This document shows positions 8,940 through 18,015 of a stretch of 36,812 nucleotides of DNA, one piece after another. The position numbers and the translations under genes are program-made. Source of the DNA: Mesostigma viride. Its lineage: Eukaryota > Streptophyta > Mesostigmatophyceae > Mesostigmatales > Mesostigmataceae. The notes beneath the pieces are model-generated. The model was not told the DNA's origin, did no database searches, and saw only the letters and a program-made list of their open reading frames with translations. The stretch is from positions 1-36,812 of the forward strand of contig RPFO01000936.1 in NCBI GenBank assembly GCA_009746045.1, written 5' to 3'. Within the stretch, counting starts at the first letter, position 1. Each line of letters begins with the position of its first letter.

Positions 8940-10069
8940 ATGGGGTCAGTGTATGACCTGCTAGTTGAATATTTCGGTAAAAACCACCACAATCCCCTGA
9001 AAAGAAAGAGGGAGAGGGACCTGGAGCCATTTTGGAAACAAGTAAAGGAGCTTTTGCACACAAGAACCTCTCTGGCAATCAACAAGATTGAAACAGTCTT
9101 GGAGGCAATCAAGTAAGTATTTATTTGTGCCCCTTTTACGTTCATCACCTCTGGAAATCGTCACTCCCTTAATCAATTGCAACTGGTTACCTGACTCCTC
9201 CTCCCCCCCCACATGATTGCGTTTGTTTTCTGTCATATCCCAACAACTGCAGGGCACACCCCACCCCCCTGCCCACTGTGGACAGTACGTGCATAAATGT
9301 CACCTACCACCATCTGCAGGATCGCGGTCTCACGGCCGGAAACCAGGATTTCCACCTGCTGCACATGCAACTGAGGCACGTGATCGAAGTGTACTTCGAC
9401 AGTGCGGATGCTGGACACAGGGCTTTTTTGACAGGGCAATTCTCCAACCTTGTGGACAACGTGATGGAGCACGGGTGGAAGATTTCACCTGCCGTCGCGG
9501 CCATCTGTCCGTATGCCGTCGTCAGGACGTTTCTGCTGCTGATGGACAAGTCAAAGGGGCCCAAGCCCGACCACATGCCCGCTGTGGGCATCATTTCACT
9601 CTTCCCCAAGAAGAAGCTGGTCCCCGCCCCCGCACCCAAGTGGCAGCGTCCGTGGCAGCTCGATAGCGCGGGCCCACTGTTCCTGTCACCCAAGTTGGTC
9701 AAGACGTACGAGCAGACGATCTCGTGCAGTTGGGGCGGCGGAGACTCGCGCTGGATCATCAACGGGTGGAAGAGTGTACGTGCGGAGTTCCCCTCAGCTG
9801 CCGAGAAGGCCCGTGTTGCAGCGGCTAAAAAGTTACGCCACCGGATGTGGGTGGAAGGCATCGAGTCCCATATTATGTCCGCCCCCTGTCCGTGCCGCGA
9901 GTGGCACTGGCACGAGGACCACTGCGCGCTTGTGTACAAGCCGTCCCCTTGGTTGTGGATGCCATTTGACACGTGGGAGATGCCTCGCGCGAACGACGAC
10001 CACAACTTTCAGTGGCCATGCTCGTTGGAGTGGTGGCCGTTAGTGCCGTTAGAGGAATGCAGGGAGTGA
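8940..10069 (+). CDS. Unrecognised 329-aa protein encoded by two exons
   Basis: Exon 1 is 8940-9112 and exon 2 is 9253-10069 (173 + 817 nt, a multiple of three). Exon 1 starts at an ATG (MGSVYDLLVEYF) and, unspliced, would stop at a TAA that overlaps the GTAAGT donor. Exon 2 joins in frame inside a Lys codon and runs to the stop at 10069. The N-terminus is a charged helix (LKRKRERDLEPF). The C-terminal 70 residues are rich in Cys, His and Trp (CPCREWHWHEDHC), which could bind zinc. No family is recognised. The gene lies between repeats and SprT and has a poly(A) signal 33 bases past the stop. The codon use and the spliced structure suggest nuclear transcription. Confidence 0.7.
9113..9252 (+). 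other. Spliceosomal intron, 140 nt
   Basis: Donor GTAAGTAT at 9113; acceptor CAACAACTGCAG ending at 9252, preceded by a T-rich stretch; CTGAC in the 3' half as a branch-point candidate. Removing it restores one continuous reading frame. Confidence 0.75.
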
Positions 10070-10101
10070 GGTCATGCCCATGATGTCTATATGTTTATGT
10101 T

Positions 10102-10107
10102 AATAAA
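10102..10107 (+). terminator. Poly(A) signal of the spliced gene
   Basis: AATAAA 33 bases past the stop codon at 10069. Confidence 0.6.
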
Positions 10108-10267
10108 ACCACGCATCCAATTAACCCAATGTGCATGGAATTACACGAGTCTCTCAAACTTTTTGCACACATGCCATTCACCAGATGCTCAGGGGGGCCA
10201 CCTCTGGCTTGCTGAGCGGCCCCATTGCGTTAATAATAGAGGTGACAGATACAAATCAGGGGGTGGT

Positions 10268-11527
10268 CTAGGTCTCCCCTTTTACGACCGCTGACGCGGT
10301 CAACATGTTCGCCAACCCCCGCAACTCCTCTATCTGGTTCGCTAACCTGTTGGTTAAAAGGCTTAATTGTCTCCGCAAGGCCAAAATCTCTGGATCACTG
10401 CCGTAGTGATGCCTCGAGGATTTCAGGTAAAATTGCATCGTTTTCAGTAGATTCGTTCTATATTTGAAGGACTCGCGCACGTCCGCGATCACATTCTTCT
10501 TGAACTTTTGGGCTCGGCGGTGATCCTTCCTCTCCGCCTCCGTTACCTCCCCCCCTCTCTGTTGTAGCAACTCGCTCCACTTGCGCGCTCGACGAATTAC
10601 CGTGGTGACGTCCTTCGCGATTCGGGTCAAGTTTTCGGTACAAAACCGCATCGACTCGCCATGAATTTTCAAGTTCCTCTTGTAGGTCTCCCTGTCGTCG
10701 GTCGACGGAACCGCGTGGGACCAGTAACAATACATCTTGTCCGAGTGGCCGTGAAAGCGTTTGTTCAATGCCAAGAATGTGTCGTGATGCCCCCCGGCAT
10801 TTTCCGCCTCAACACCTTCGCCTAGCCCGCTGCACAAATGATCGCTGACCAAATGCATCATCTCGTGCGCCAAAGTGTGGACCAAAAATTCGAGCAGGTT
10901 GGTGGTGACCACGTCGTCCACCCTCACCACGTACCCGTGCTTAAAGTACATGCTGGTTTCGAAGAACGCGGGGGCGTAATATACGATCTCCTTATGCTCG
11001 ACCTTGCTCGCCATGGCCGTACCGCGAACTTCCTCATCTCGTTTGTGTTCTACTGTAAAGTCGACGTCGTCCATGTCGATGGAACCGGCGTAGAGGTGGG
11101 TGTTCATCACCTGCGCCACCGTGTAAAGCGTATCGGGCGTCATGCGGGTTGGGTCGAAGTTGTTGTCAAGGATCTTCTTCTTGCGTATCTCCGCTAACAC
11201 ATTTCTCCACCTCCAGTCGGACGGGTGCGTCGGCGCCTCCACGTCAGCGATCCACGAGCAGATATCCGGTCGGATCTCTCTGTCAAAATGCGCCCCTCTC
11301 GCTCGCACGTCCTTGCAGCGTTCCAACTTTGCCTTGTACTTTGTGTACAGCTTGCGCTTAGCGGCGGCACTCTTCCCTCGCAGCTCGTTCGTCCCGTTCG
11401 CGCCGTGCAGGATCAGGAACTCCACCCACGGGCTGTCCCGTCCGCATCCGGACTTGCTCCACAGACAGCGACTGTCCGGATCGTTGGCGAGCCACCTGCA
11501 ATACCGACTGTTTGGCGCCACCGACAT
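10268..11527 (-). CDS. SprT-like zinc metalloprotease
   Basis: 419 residues. The catalytic zinc motif is HTLAHEMMHLVSD, with HEMMH at residues 221-225, and a GGHHDTFLALNKRFHGH segment about 20 residues later can supply the third ligand. This layout matches SprT/Spartan-like proteases, which in eukaryotes cut proteins crosslinked to DNA. The N-terminal 150 residues are basic with several Cys (CLWSKSGCG), and the C-terminal 130 residues are a charged helical region. A role in repairing or clearing protein from viral DNA is inferred from the family. It is divergent from the next gene (38 bp between ATGs). Confidence 0.75.
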   Translation of the reverse strand: MSVAPNSRYCRWLANDPDSRCLWSKSGCGRDSPWVEFLILHGANGTNELRGKSAAAKRKLYTKYKAKLERCKDVRARGAHFDREIRPDICSWIADVEAPTHPSDWRWRNVLAEIRKKKILDNNFDPTRMTPDTLYTVAQVMNTHLYAGSIDMDDVDFTVEHKRDEEVRGTAMASKVEHKEIVYYAPAFFETSMYFKHGYVVRVDDVVTTNLLEFLVHTLAHEMMHLVSDHLCSGLGEGVEAENAGGHHDTFLALNKRFHGHSDKMYCYWSHAVPSTDDRETYKRNLKIHGESMRFCTENLTRIAKDVTTVIRRARKWSELLQQRGGEVTEAERKDHRRAQKFKKNVIADVRESFKYRTNLLKTMQFYLKSSRHHYGSDPEILALRRQLSLLTNRLANQIEELRGLANMLTASAVVKGET

Positions 11528-11565
11528 CTCTGTATAATCACAGCATCTAATATTATTTATCCGAC

Positions 11566-12096
11566 ATGGGCAGCGCCGAGTCCGCGATGGAGCAGGCGGG
11601 CGCCGTGAGTGAGGGTGACCGCCCCCAGCTGATGGAGTGTCTCATGGAAGGATGCCTGGACATCGCGGAGGGGTGCTACGACCGCTTCAAACGCATCCGG
11701 TGCATCATGAAGCACCCGCCACCGGAGCCGATGGACATAAAGAGGAGGTACCTGACTTTGAGACAGCATTTCCACGGGACGGCCATGGAGGGACTCGTGA
11801 TGGCCACGAGGGAGAGGGTGAAGGAGCGCGTGCCACCCGAGCTGGGCGTGGACATGGACGACCTCTTCCGGATACAGGACCGGGCGTTTGACGCGTGGAT
11901 GAGCAAGAAGGCGGAGAGAGAGGCGAGCAAGGCGGCCGAGGAGGAGTACCATCGCCAAAAGAGGATAATCATGGAGGAATGCCTCAACCGGAAGAGGCGG
12001 CGGCAGGAGGAGGCGAAGGAGGCCGCGCTGGAAGAGAAGAGGCGCAAGGAGATGCGGAAACTGAACACGCACGACATCAGAAAGTTCTTTGGCTGA
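11566..12096 (+). CDS. Coiled-coil protein with PIP-like C-terminus and N-myristoylation signal
   Basis: 176 residues. It begins MGSAES, fitting the MGxxx[S/T] consensus for N-myristoylation. Residues 105-165 are a highly charged helix rich in Glu, Lys and Arg. The last ten residues, NTHDIRKFFG, match the core of a PCNA-interacting peptide (I-x-x-F-F) although the usual first Gln is absent. PCNA is encoded in this window at 34796-35578. Function unknown. Its 3' end overlaps the convergent 12077-12613 gene by 20 bases. Confidence 0.7.
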   Translation: MGSAESAMEQAGAVSEGDRPQLMECLMEGCLDIAEGCYDRFKRIRCIMKHPPPEPMDIKRRYLTLRQHFHGTAMEGLVMATRERVKERVPPELGVDMDDLFRIQDRAFDAWMSKKAEREASKAAEEEYHRQKRIIMEECLNRKRRRQEEAKEAALEEKRRKEMRKLNTHDIRKFFG

Positions 12097-12613
12097 CCAC
12101 GCCCGCCGCGTACACCCCCGCCTCCCTTAACGCCGCCATGTCCCGTGTGGACAGCCCCCAATAACAGCGCAAGGCCAGCGTCGGCGGTGCGGGGCGGGGC
12201 ATGGCAAGCATTTCCCCCAGCGCGCGATTCAGTGATGCCCTCTTGAAGACGCAGCCGGCGCGGAACAGCACGCGCGCAAACGGGATGTGCCCCACAACGT
12301 CGTCGTACCGCCTCCTCTGGCTGTACTCGTTCAGTATCGCGCTCACGGCCTGCGCGTTGTCGCAGTACACGACGGCGCCCGTGAATTGCACGAGATCGCC
12401 CGCGTGGCGACACCAGCGAGACAAATAGTCACGCATCATGTCCGCTGCCGCGTGAGGGTGCAGTCCGCACATCTCGCACGCGTCTATGAAATACCTCAAG
12501 TGCCCCGCGCACGTCACGTGGTCTAGCCTGTCTTTGCAGGGTCGGCACAGCTCGGTGCCCGCGCCGTAGTGCACGGCACCAACGTCGCATATGATGCACA
12601 TGTATTCATTCAT
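12077..12613 (-). CDS. Unrecognised 178-aa Cys-rich protein
   Basis: The N-terminus carries two Cys pairs, CIIC at residues 6-9 and CRPC at about 23-26, spaced like a small zinc ribbon or treble clef. A further Cys/His group (CEMCGLHPH) follows at 47-55. The rest is helical with no known motif. The gene starts 3 bp after the NifS stop on the same strand, so the two may be co-transcribed. It could be a zinc-binding partner, but no function can be assigned. Confidence 0.65.
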   Translation of the reverse strand: MNEYMCIICDVGAVHYGAGTELCRPCKDRLDHVTCAGHLRYFIDACEMCGLHPHAAADMMRDYLSRWCRHAGDLVQFTGAVVYCDNAQAVSAILNEYSQRRRYDDVVGHIPFARVLFRAGCVFKRASLNRALGEMLAMPRPAPPTLALRCYWGLSTRDMAALREAGVYAAGVVSQRTF

Positions 12614-12616
12614 ATT

Positions 12617-13770
12617 TCAAGATTTTAACAAACCTCTCAAACATTGCAACAAGTAATCCACATCCTTGCGCGTGGTGTACACGCTCAAGCCTATCCTGAC
12701 CGTGCCCTTTTCTATCTCCTCGGGCACGCCTATGGACTGCAGCACGCGGCTCCTCTTCGCCTTGGAGCAAGCGCTGCCCACGTTGGCGCAGATGCCGTGC
12801 TTGGACAGGTGCTTTACCAGGCTCCTGCCGTCTGTCCCCGGTATGGCAAAGCTAATCAGGTTGCCCATCCTGTGACGCGGGTCGCTCGGCCCGTTGAACA
12901 CGGCGCCCAGGAGCTCCAATCTCTCCCTGGTCTCCTGCGTCAGCGCCACCACCCGCTTCCAATCCCTGCGCCCCTTCCGCGACATGTTCATGCTGACCGC
13001 CTGCGCCAAACTGGCAATAAGAGGGGGGCTCTCCGTCCCCGGCCGCACCCCGTGCTCCTGCCCCCCGCCGAACATCATGGGCTTCACGTCGCCTATCCCC
13101 CCCTCACCACGAGCGCGCCGATGCCCTTGACACCGTGCATCTTGTGACCGGACACGGTGAAGCTGTCCATGTACCGCACGCCCTCGATGGGAGCCTTGCC
13201 CGCCACCTGCGTCGTGTCCGCGTGGATGTGCACATCCTTGCCGACAGCGCGGCGGATGGCGGCGAAGTTCTGGATCGTGCCGATCTCGTTGTTGGCGTAT
13301 ATGATGGCGCACAGTTTGATCCGCCCCCTCCACTTGCGCACGGCCTCCTCGAGGCTGTCCATATTCAGAAACCCCTCGTGGTCCACCGGCAGCTGCACCA
13401 CCTTCACCGCGCCCCTGCTGACCTTGCGGATGTGCAGGAGCGGCTGGATGATGCTGGGGTGCTCGATCTTGGTGGTCAGCACCACCCCCTTCCAATGCGC
13501 GCGCTCCAGGACGCTGTGAAGGATCAGGTTGTTGGACTCCGTGGCCCCGCCCGTGAACACCACATCCTCCGCGTCCGCCCCCACCCCCTTGGCCACGGCG
13601 GCACGCGCCTTCTCTATCACATCGTGGGACTCTTTGCCTGGCACGTGGCTGCTGGATGCGTTGCCGTACAGCGACAGAACTGTCTTACCCATGGTGTCCG
13701 CGACCTGCTTGTGGGGCTTGGTCGTGCTGTTGTTGTCAAAATAAACGATGGCACGCTGAGTGCTCTTCAT
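12617..13770 (-). CDS. NifS/IscS-like cysteine desulfurase (frameshifted)
   Basis: About 384 residues, the usual length of the family. It takes sulfur from cysteine with the help of pyridoxal phosphate (PLP). The first frame shows YFDNNSTTKPH near the start, the GGATESNN PLP-phosphate contact (about 74-81), IEHPS (His104), HADTTQ (Asp185), and the Schiff-base lysine in TVSGHKMHGVKG (Lys210). A seven-C run at 13097-13103 shifts the frame; the second part has GGGQEHGVRPGTES and the active-site cysteine in NVGSACSKAKRS. All catalytic residues are therefore present. NifS-like genes occur in several NCLDV lineages, where a role in redox or DNA-repair chemistry has been proposed. Start at 13770 is chosen because the longer frame upstream is not protein-like. 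Confidence 0.9.
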
Positions 13771-13808
13771 GCTCGCCTTCCGCTTCGTTAGAGATACGTG
13801 CGATTTTG

Positions 13809-14015
13809 TTAAGTACCCCGTTGAGGTACCTGCGCGACGACACGCGAGGGCTGACCTAACGTCTGACCTAACGGTCGAGCGGGTGCACGCTGCCAAAGTG
13901 TACGAAGGGCTTGGGGGCTCCTCTTGTTCGGGGCGTACAGCATCACGTACTCGTCGACGCGTTCCACGCAGGAAACATTTGTCTTGTGGTACTCGTAGGT
14001 GACTATCGCACATGG
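13809..14015 (-). CDS. Possible small protein, start unclear
   Basis: A minus-strand frame upstream of NifS reads like protein in its first half (VTYEYHKTNVSC, then DEYVMLYAPNKRS). The only nearby ATG, in the sequence read from about 14014, is in another frame, so either the start carries an indel or this is chance. It would partly fill the 240 bp between NifS and the divergent 14012 gene. Low confidence. Confidence 0.3.
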   Translation of the reverse strand, partial: PCAIVTYEYHKTNVSCVERVDEYVMLYAPNKRSPQALRTLWQRAPARPLGQTLGQPSRVVAQVPQRGT

Positions 14016-14254
14016 CCGGGGGGTGGTATGATGACATGTTATCCGACTCAAGTGTGACAGCAACCACGAAGACGCTGACCGAGCCTCTCGCATTGAAACC
14101 TTCGTCGATAAACAAGCTTGACGAAAAAGGCGCGGCGCTGTCCGAGAAGTATAGACAATACGTGGAGGGGACTTTCGTAACGGACAGCGCCAAGGTGCGT
14201 TCTGTTGAGCTTAAAATTGCTCTCAACAATAATACAACGGACGCGCAGGGATGA
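14012..14254 (+). CDS. Unrecognised 80-aa protein
   Basis: Small, Ser/Thr-rich and helical, with no Cys and no membrane segment. Its TGA stop overlaps the ATG of the next gene in an ATGA arrangement. It heads a three-gene overlapping plus-strand cluster ending in VLTF-2, which suggests the three are expressed together. Confidence 0.6.
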   Translation: MAGGWYDDMLSDSSVTATTKTLTEPLALKPSSINKLDEKGAALSEKYRQYVEGTFVTDSAKVRSVELKIALNNNTTDAQG

Positions 14255-15006
14255 CGGCACCCACTATCGTCGTCGCCTTCAGGTGCGTGCTGCAGACCAT
14301 CGCGTGGTACCTCCTCTTCCTCATCGGCACCGTCCGGTTAGCGTTTCGCAGGTTCAACCGGATCGTGACCACGGAGCTGGAGTGCGACGATCAGGAGTAC
14401 GAAGTGGACGAAGTGGTGGCGTGCAGCGACAAGAACTGGGTCCACGTCACGTCCAAATTCTGCGAGCTGCTAGAGAAGGGAGGAGGCGCCGTGTGCACGC
14501 CGGGGAACGAGTTGGCACAGTCGATGAACCTTGACATCATCACCGAGGCCGAAGGGGGGCCCATCTCCCTCGCCGTCACGTACGCGCACCGCGGCGAGGA
14601 GTTTGTCGTCACGTACTCGCTGGCCGACTCGACGCCCGTCACGTTCCCGCCTACTAAACCGATAGCAGACTCGAGCGAGAACCGCGCGGTCACAAAACTC
14701 TCCGTCCTGTCCGCGTCGTTCGGATCCTGGTTTTCGTCCGAGGACAACGCGGACGTCACGGACATCATAACGTGGCTGCTGGGGCCAGAGAGGGACTTCT
14801 ACGCTGCGGCGGGCATTCGCCAATACGTGTGGTGCATCGTCCAGTACCTGCGCACACAGGGAGTGAGCGTCGAGGAGTCCCCCCACGCTAGGTTCCTGAG
14901 GGTTATCAGCGGGGACGGCCGCTCGCTCGTGTTTCACCCGTCTACAAAGGGGTGCATCCTCAACAGCGGAGTGCGACAGGACAAGCTGATCCCATCGGGA
15001 CAATAA
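14251..15006 (+). CDS. Unrecognised membrane-anchored protein, 251 aa
   Basis: Residues 4-31 form one hydrophobic segment (VLQTIAWYLLFLIGTV) followed by Arg residues (RLAFRRF), as in a type II or signal-anchor protein. The remaining 215 residues are soluble, mixed alpha/beta, with Cys at about 42, 51, 68 and 79. No family is recognised. It could be a virion membrane protein. The stop overlaps the ATG of VLTF-2 by one base (TAATG). Confidence 0.65.
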   Translation: MTAPTIVVAFRCVLQTIAWYLLFLIGTVRLAFRRFNRIVTTELECDDQEYEVDEVVACSDKNWVHVTSKFCELLEKGGGAVCTPGNELAQSMNLDIITEAEGGPISLAVTYAHRGEEFVVTYSLADSTPVTFPPTKPIADSSENRAVTKLSVLSASFGSWFSSEDNADVTDIITWLLGPERDFYAAAGIRQYVWCIVQYLRTQGVSVEESPHARFLRVISGDGRSLVFHPSTKGCILNSGVRQDKLIPSGQ

Positions 15007-15752
15007 TGGACGACGCGGGCGCCGACGACGACGTCCACTCCGTGTACAGTGATACAGACCTGGAAATCAAGGCGCCCACCGCGCCGATAGTTTACAAGGG
15101 CACGGCACTGCTGAATCTGTTGGCTGACAAGAAGTGGCCGTTGTCAACGAACGTGGCTTGCTGGTGGTGTTGTCACACTTTCACCAACATCCCCTGCCCT
15201 CTGCCGGTTGCGTACAAGGACGGAAAGGGGTTCCTCGTGAAGGGGTGCTTCTGCTCCTTCAACTGCGCAAAGGCGTACAACTCCAGAGAGGGAGGCGTGT
15301 CCAGGGAACTGACCAACAGCCACCTGTTCCTGATGACGCAGCGGCTGTGGTACAAGTCGCACAAAGGGGTCCCGTTCCCGGGCGTGGTGACGGCCCCTGC
15401 GCGAGCGTGTCTCAAAATGTTCGGCGGGTACATGGACATAGACCAGTTCAGAGCTGCCTCGCACACCCACATACACATGACGAGGGAGCCGCCGTACCCC
15501 ATGGAGGTAATCCAGCAGGTGGATTGCGCAAACGCCATCAGCAAACAACGATACGCCCTTACGCAATCCGCCTCCGTCAAGAACAGCGCGGTGACGGACG
15601 AAAAGGCGTCCAGGAAGGCGACCGAATTAGATAACCGCAAGAGGACCAGACAGGAGGGCGTGTTGTCGCTCAAGCGCGCAAAGCCCATGGTGAGCAAGGG
15701 GTGCTCCCTCGACAAGTTTGTAAATATTAAAGCCAAATCCAATCAGAAGTAA
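15006..15752 (+). CDS. VLTF-2-like late transcription factor
   Basis: 248 residues. The signature is a zinc-binding pair typical of poxvirus A1L/VLTF-2-like proteins across NCLDVs: ACWWCCHTF at residues 51-59, NIPCPLPVAY just after, and GCFCSFNCAKAYN at 80-92. In poxviruses VLTF-2 is needed for late gene transcription; the same job is inferred here. The C-terminal 60 residues are basic and end with CSLDKFVNIK, which faintly resembles a PCNA-binding motif. The first 25 residues are acidic. It is the last gene of an overlapping three-gene cluster and is convergent with the 15755 gene with a 2-bp gap. Confidence 0.8.
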   Translation: MDDAGADDDVHSVYSDTDLEIKAPTAPIVYKGTALLNLLADKKWPLSTNVACWWCCHTFTNIPCPLPVAYKDGKGFLVKGCFCSFNCAKAYNSREGGVSRELTNSHLFLMTQRLWYKSHKGVPFPGVVTAPARACLKMFGGYMDIDQFRAASHTHIHMTREPPYPMEVIQQVDCANAISKQRYALTQSASVKNSAVTDEKASRKATELDNRKRTRQEGVLSLKRAKPMVSKGCSLDKFVNIKAKSNQK

Positions 15753-15754
15753 TT

Positions 15755-16042
15755 CTACTCGTACCAAACAATGTGGTCCCTTTCATACGCCCCGTCAATG
15801 CAACTGACGAGCACGTCTCCGTAGATAGGCCGGCGAAACGCAAACGTAGCCAGCACGTTGATAGGCTGCCCCTTCTTCTCCGCGTCGGGGTCGAACTCAG
15901 CCACCGCACCGCAGCGACAGTGCACGGTGGCGATCGCCCTCTCCGTGCCCGTCACTCCCACGCGCAGTCGCGACATGTCCTTCAGCGGGACAACACCGCG
16001 GCTCGCGTCCAGACTGTCACACGGCACGACCAGTATCTCCAT
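15755..16042 (-). CDS. Unrecognised 95-aa protein
   Basis: A small, probably beta-rich protein with a Cys pair (HCRCGAVAEFD) near residue 43 and Cys at 80. No known family. Starts at an ATG at 16042, divergent from the next gene with 31 bp between starts. Confidence 0.6.
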   Translation of the reverse strand: MEILVVPCDSLDASRGVVPLKDMSRLRVGVTGTERAIATVHCRCGAVAEFDPDAEKKGQPINVLATFAFRRPIYGDVLVSCIDGAYERDHIVWYE

Positions 16043-16073
16043 GAAAATTTACCGATCCTTAGAGTATACCGCG

Positions 16074-17299
16074 ATGGACACAGAGGACGCTGTGAGGGCG
16101 GCCAGAGAAGCACCACCTTGCACGCGTGTAGGAGCGTACTTGCAATCATTTTGCAACGATAAACGCGCGTGCGGGCACGAATCACTCAGCAAACAGCGCG
16201 CCGAATGCGCCAAGGGCGTGTCGACCAGTCTGACAAGGGGGCAAGCGTCCAGCTGGCATCCCTTTTACAGCACGACATCCCTGCCAGGTCCCTTGAAACC
16301 GCCACAAAGGCGGACCTGTGCGCGCTCATATCGGATGAGATGATCGAGAACGTGACGCGGGTCCTGTGCATGGCAGAACTGGCGCGGCACGCCGACTCCA
16401 AGACGAGGCTAGCCATCGCCGCCTCCGATATCGTCAACCAACCCTTCCACTCGGTGGCGGACATGTCCAGGGAATCCCTTAGCCTCCTGGTCGGCTCCTC
16501 GTTCACACCGGAGCAGAGAGCGAGCGCCATAAAGCTCAACTGCGCGCAGGACATATTCTCCACCATCCCGTGGAGAGAGATAGGGAAAAGCGCAGTCACC
16601 GACCCCCACCCATGTGACGCCACTTGTCTCGTCGAAATCCTGCACCTGCTGGTCACGATGTTGTGCACGCGGACCAAGGAGCAGACGATCCTCGACCACC
16701 TGCCACTGGTTTCGAGAGTCGCGTTGACTCCCGCGCGCGTGTGGAACGCCGTGGCCGCCATGGACGGAACCTTGGAGGCCTCCTTGCGCGGAATGGTAGG
16801 CGCCGAGAGCACCGAGGAGGCGAAGGCGTCCAGCGGTGGAGACGCCGCGATCGGGTTTTACAACAACAAGGGGCACGCCGTGGGCCAGAGCAGTGTTTCC
16901 GGCACCCAGCAGGGAGCGTGCACTGCAGCGGTCGTGCGCAGGCACGCGGTCAGGTCCGCGTATCTCCAGCAGTTCCTCAAGAGCAACCGGTCGAGGGTGT
17001 ACGACGAACCCTCGTCCAAATCGAAACACAAGGTGCAATCCGCCTGCATGCAGGTGTTCAAGAAGGACGACCCGAAGGCGTACGAAGGCGCCGTGTTCCC
17101 GAAATCGCACCCCGTGGGCTCGGCGTGCATCTTGCGTCTCCACCATAAAGGGAAAGACACTAAGCACGCGACCCACCAGGCGCCCGTATCTGACCCAGCT
17201 GCCCCCCCATCAAGCGACGCGCAGATCGAGCAGATGTTATTCACTGTCAACCCCACATCCCGCGTGGGCAATGTGAGCGCCGTCACGCTGTGCGGATAG
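16074..17299 (+). CDS. Unrecognised ~408-aa protein with C-terminal repeats (frameshifted)
   Basis: The first frame starts at the ATG at 16074 (MDTEDAVRAAREAP) and the second carries the rest; the change is near a five-G run at 16237-16241. The central 200 residues are helical. The C-terminal 130 residues contain three copies of a motif H-x-V-x-S-A-[YC]-[LMI] (HAVRSAYLQQF, HKVQSACMQVF, HPVGSACILRL), spaced about 35-45 residues and each preceded by a Tyr or Phe and basic residues. This could be a repeat that binds a partner or is modified. No family is recognised. The gene ends 12 bp before the HNH gene. Confidence 0.65.
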
Positions 17300-17311
17300 G
17301 AGGCAACAAAT

Positions 17312-17920
17312 ATGGACACGTACCGTGTAGGGGCGGCACACATGGATATGCTGGTGTGTGGCGTGTGCAAGCAGACCAAGGAAAAGTACATGTTCGACAG
17401 CCGCAACAGGAGGTACGCGGGGCTGTGCCGCGAGTGCAGGAGGGAGTCAGTGACCACGTACCGCAACACGCGTGACGGGTACTTCAGGCACCTCCTCGGA
17501 AGGGTGGGGCGACACACGAAGAGCCGCGACCAGCGCAGGGTCGTCATCAGCGACAAAGACCTGCAGGGGGTGTGGGAAAAGCAGGGTGGCAAGTGCGCGA
17601 TCACCGGTATGGACATGCAGCACGAGTACAAGTGGGATGGGCGGCGCGCGCCCCTCTCGGCGGCTATGGATCTGATCGACACCAACGCGGAGTACAGCCC
17701 AGGCAACATCCAGCTCGTGTGCCAATTTGTGCATGACATGAAGGGCCGTACACCCTTGGGACGGTTTCTGGCAGATTGCAAGGTCATCGTTGATCGCACA
17801 TCTCCAGCTACTGACGTGGCAATTGGATCTCCTAGTGACGCGGGATCCACGTCGATGGGGAGGAGATCCACGTTGGCAGATGGGCAGACGAGGTGGTATA
17901 AAACCCCCCCGCCCCTGTGA
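17312..17920 (+). CDS. HNH endonuclease-like protein with N-terminal zinc ribbon
   Basis: 202 residues. CGVC at 16-19 and CREC at 39-42 form a zinc-ribbon-like pair. The HNH-type core follows: GGKCAITGMDM (Cys95), then SAAMDLIDTNAEYSPGN and IQLVC, the S-x-D-x-I-D...Y-x-x-x-N pattern of phage and NCLDV HNH nucleases. The usual first His of the motif is not clear, so activity is uncertain. Such genes may be free-standing homing endonucleases. After residue 160 the tail is low-complexity and overlaps the TATA box of the next gene. Another gene in the window (32698-33640) has a similar N-terminal zinc ribbon. Confidence 0.75.
   Translation: MDTYRVGAAHMDMLVCGVCKQTKEKYMFDSRNRRYAGLCRECRRESVTTYRNTRDGYFRHLLGRVGRHTKSRDQRRVVISDKDLQGVWEKQGGKCAITGMDMQHEYKWDGRRAPLSAAMDLIDTNAEYSPGNIQLVCQFVHDMKGRTPLGRFLADCKVIVDRTSPATDVAIGSPSDAGSTSMGRRSTLADGQTRWYKTPPPL
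17897..17903 (+). promoter_or_regulatory. TATA box upstream of the 18016 gene
   Basis: TATAAAA in GGTATAAAACCC, about 113 bases before the ATG. It predicts a transcript start near 17928 and a leader of about 90 nt that contains AGCGTCCTC repeated 2-3 times at 17979-18004. GGATCT sites flank it. Confidence 0.6.
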
Positions 17921-18015
17921 ATCCTTGGATCTGAGCTCGTTCTCGCACCGCTCGTCCTTGTCCCACCATTCATCCCAAGCGTCCTCAGCGTCCTCAGCGT
18001 CCGCAAGTTGTCCAC

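Noticed and set aside
9278-10069. Unspliced gene starting at a GTG at 9278
   Set aside because: A GTG start is unlikely in this setting, and the intron joins an ATG-started exon in frame with good splice sites.
13771-14229. Upstream extension of the NifS frame
   Set aside because: It overlaps a divergent gene that looks real and has no resemblance to NifS, which starts normally at 13770.
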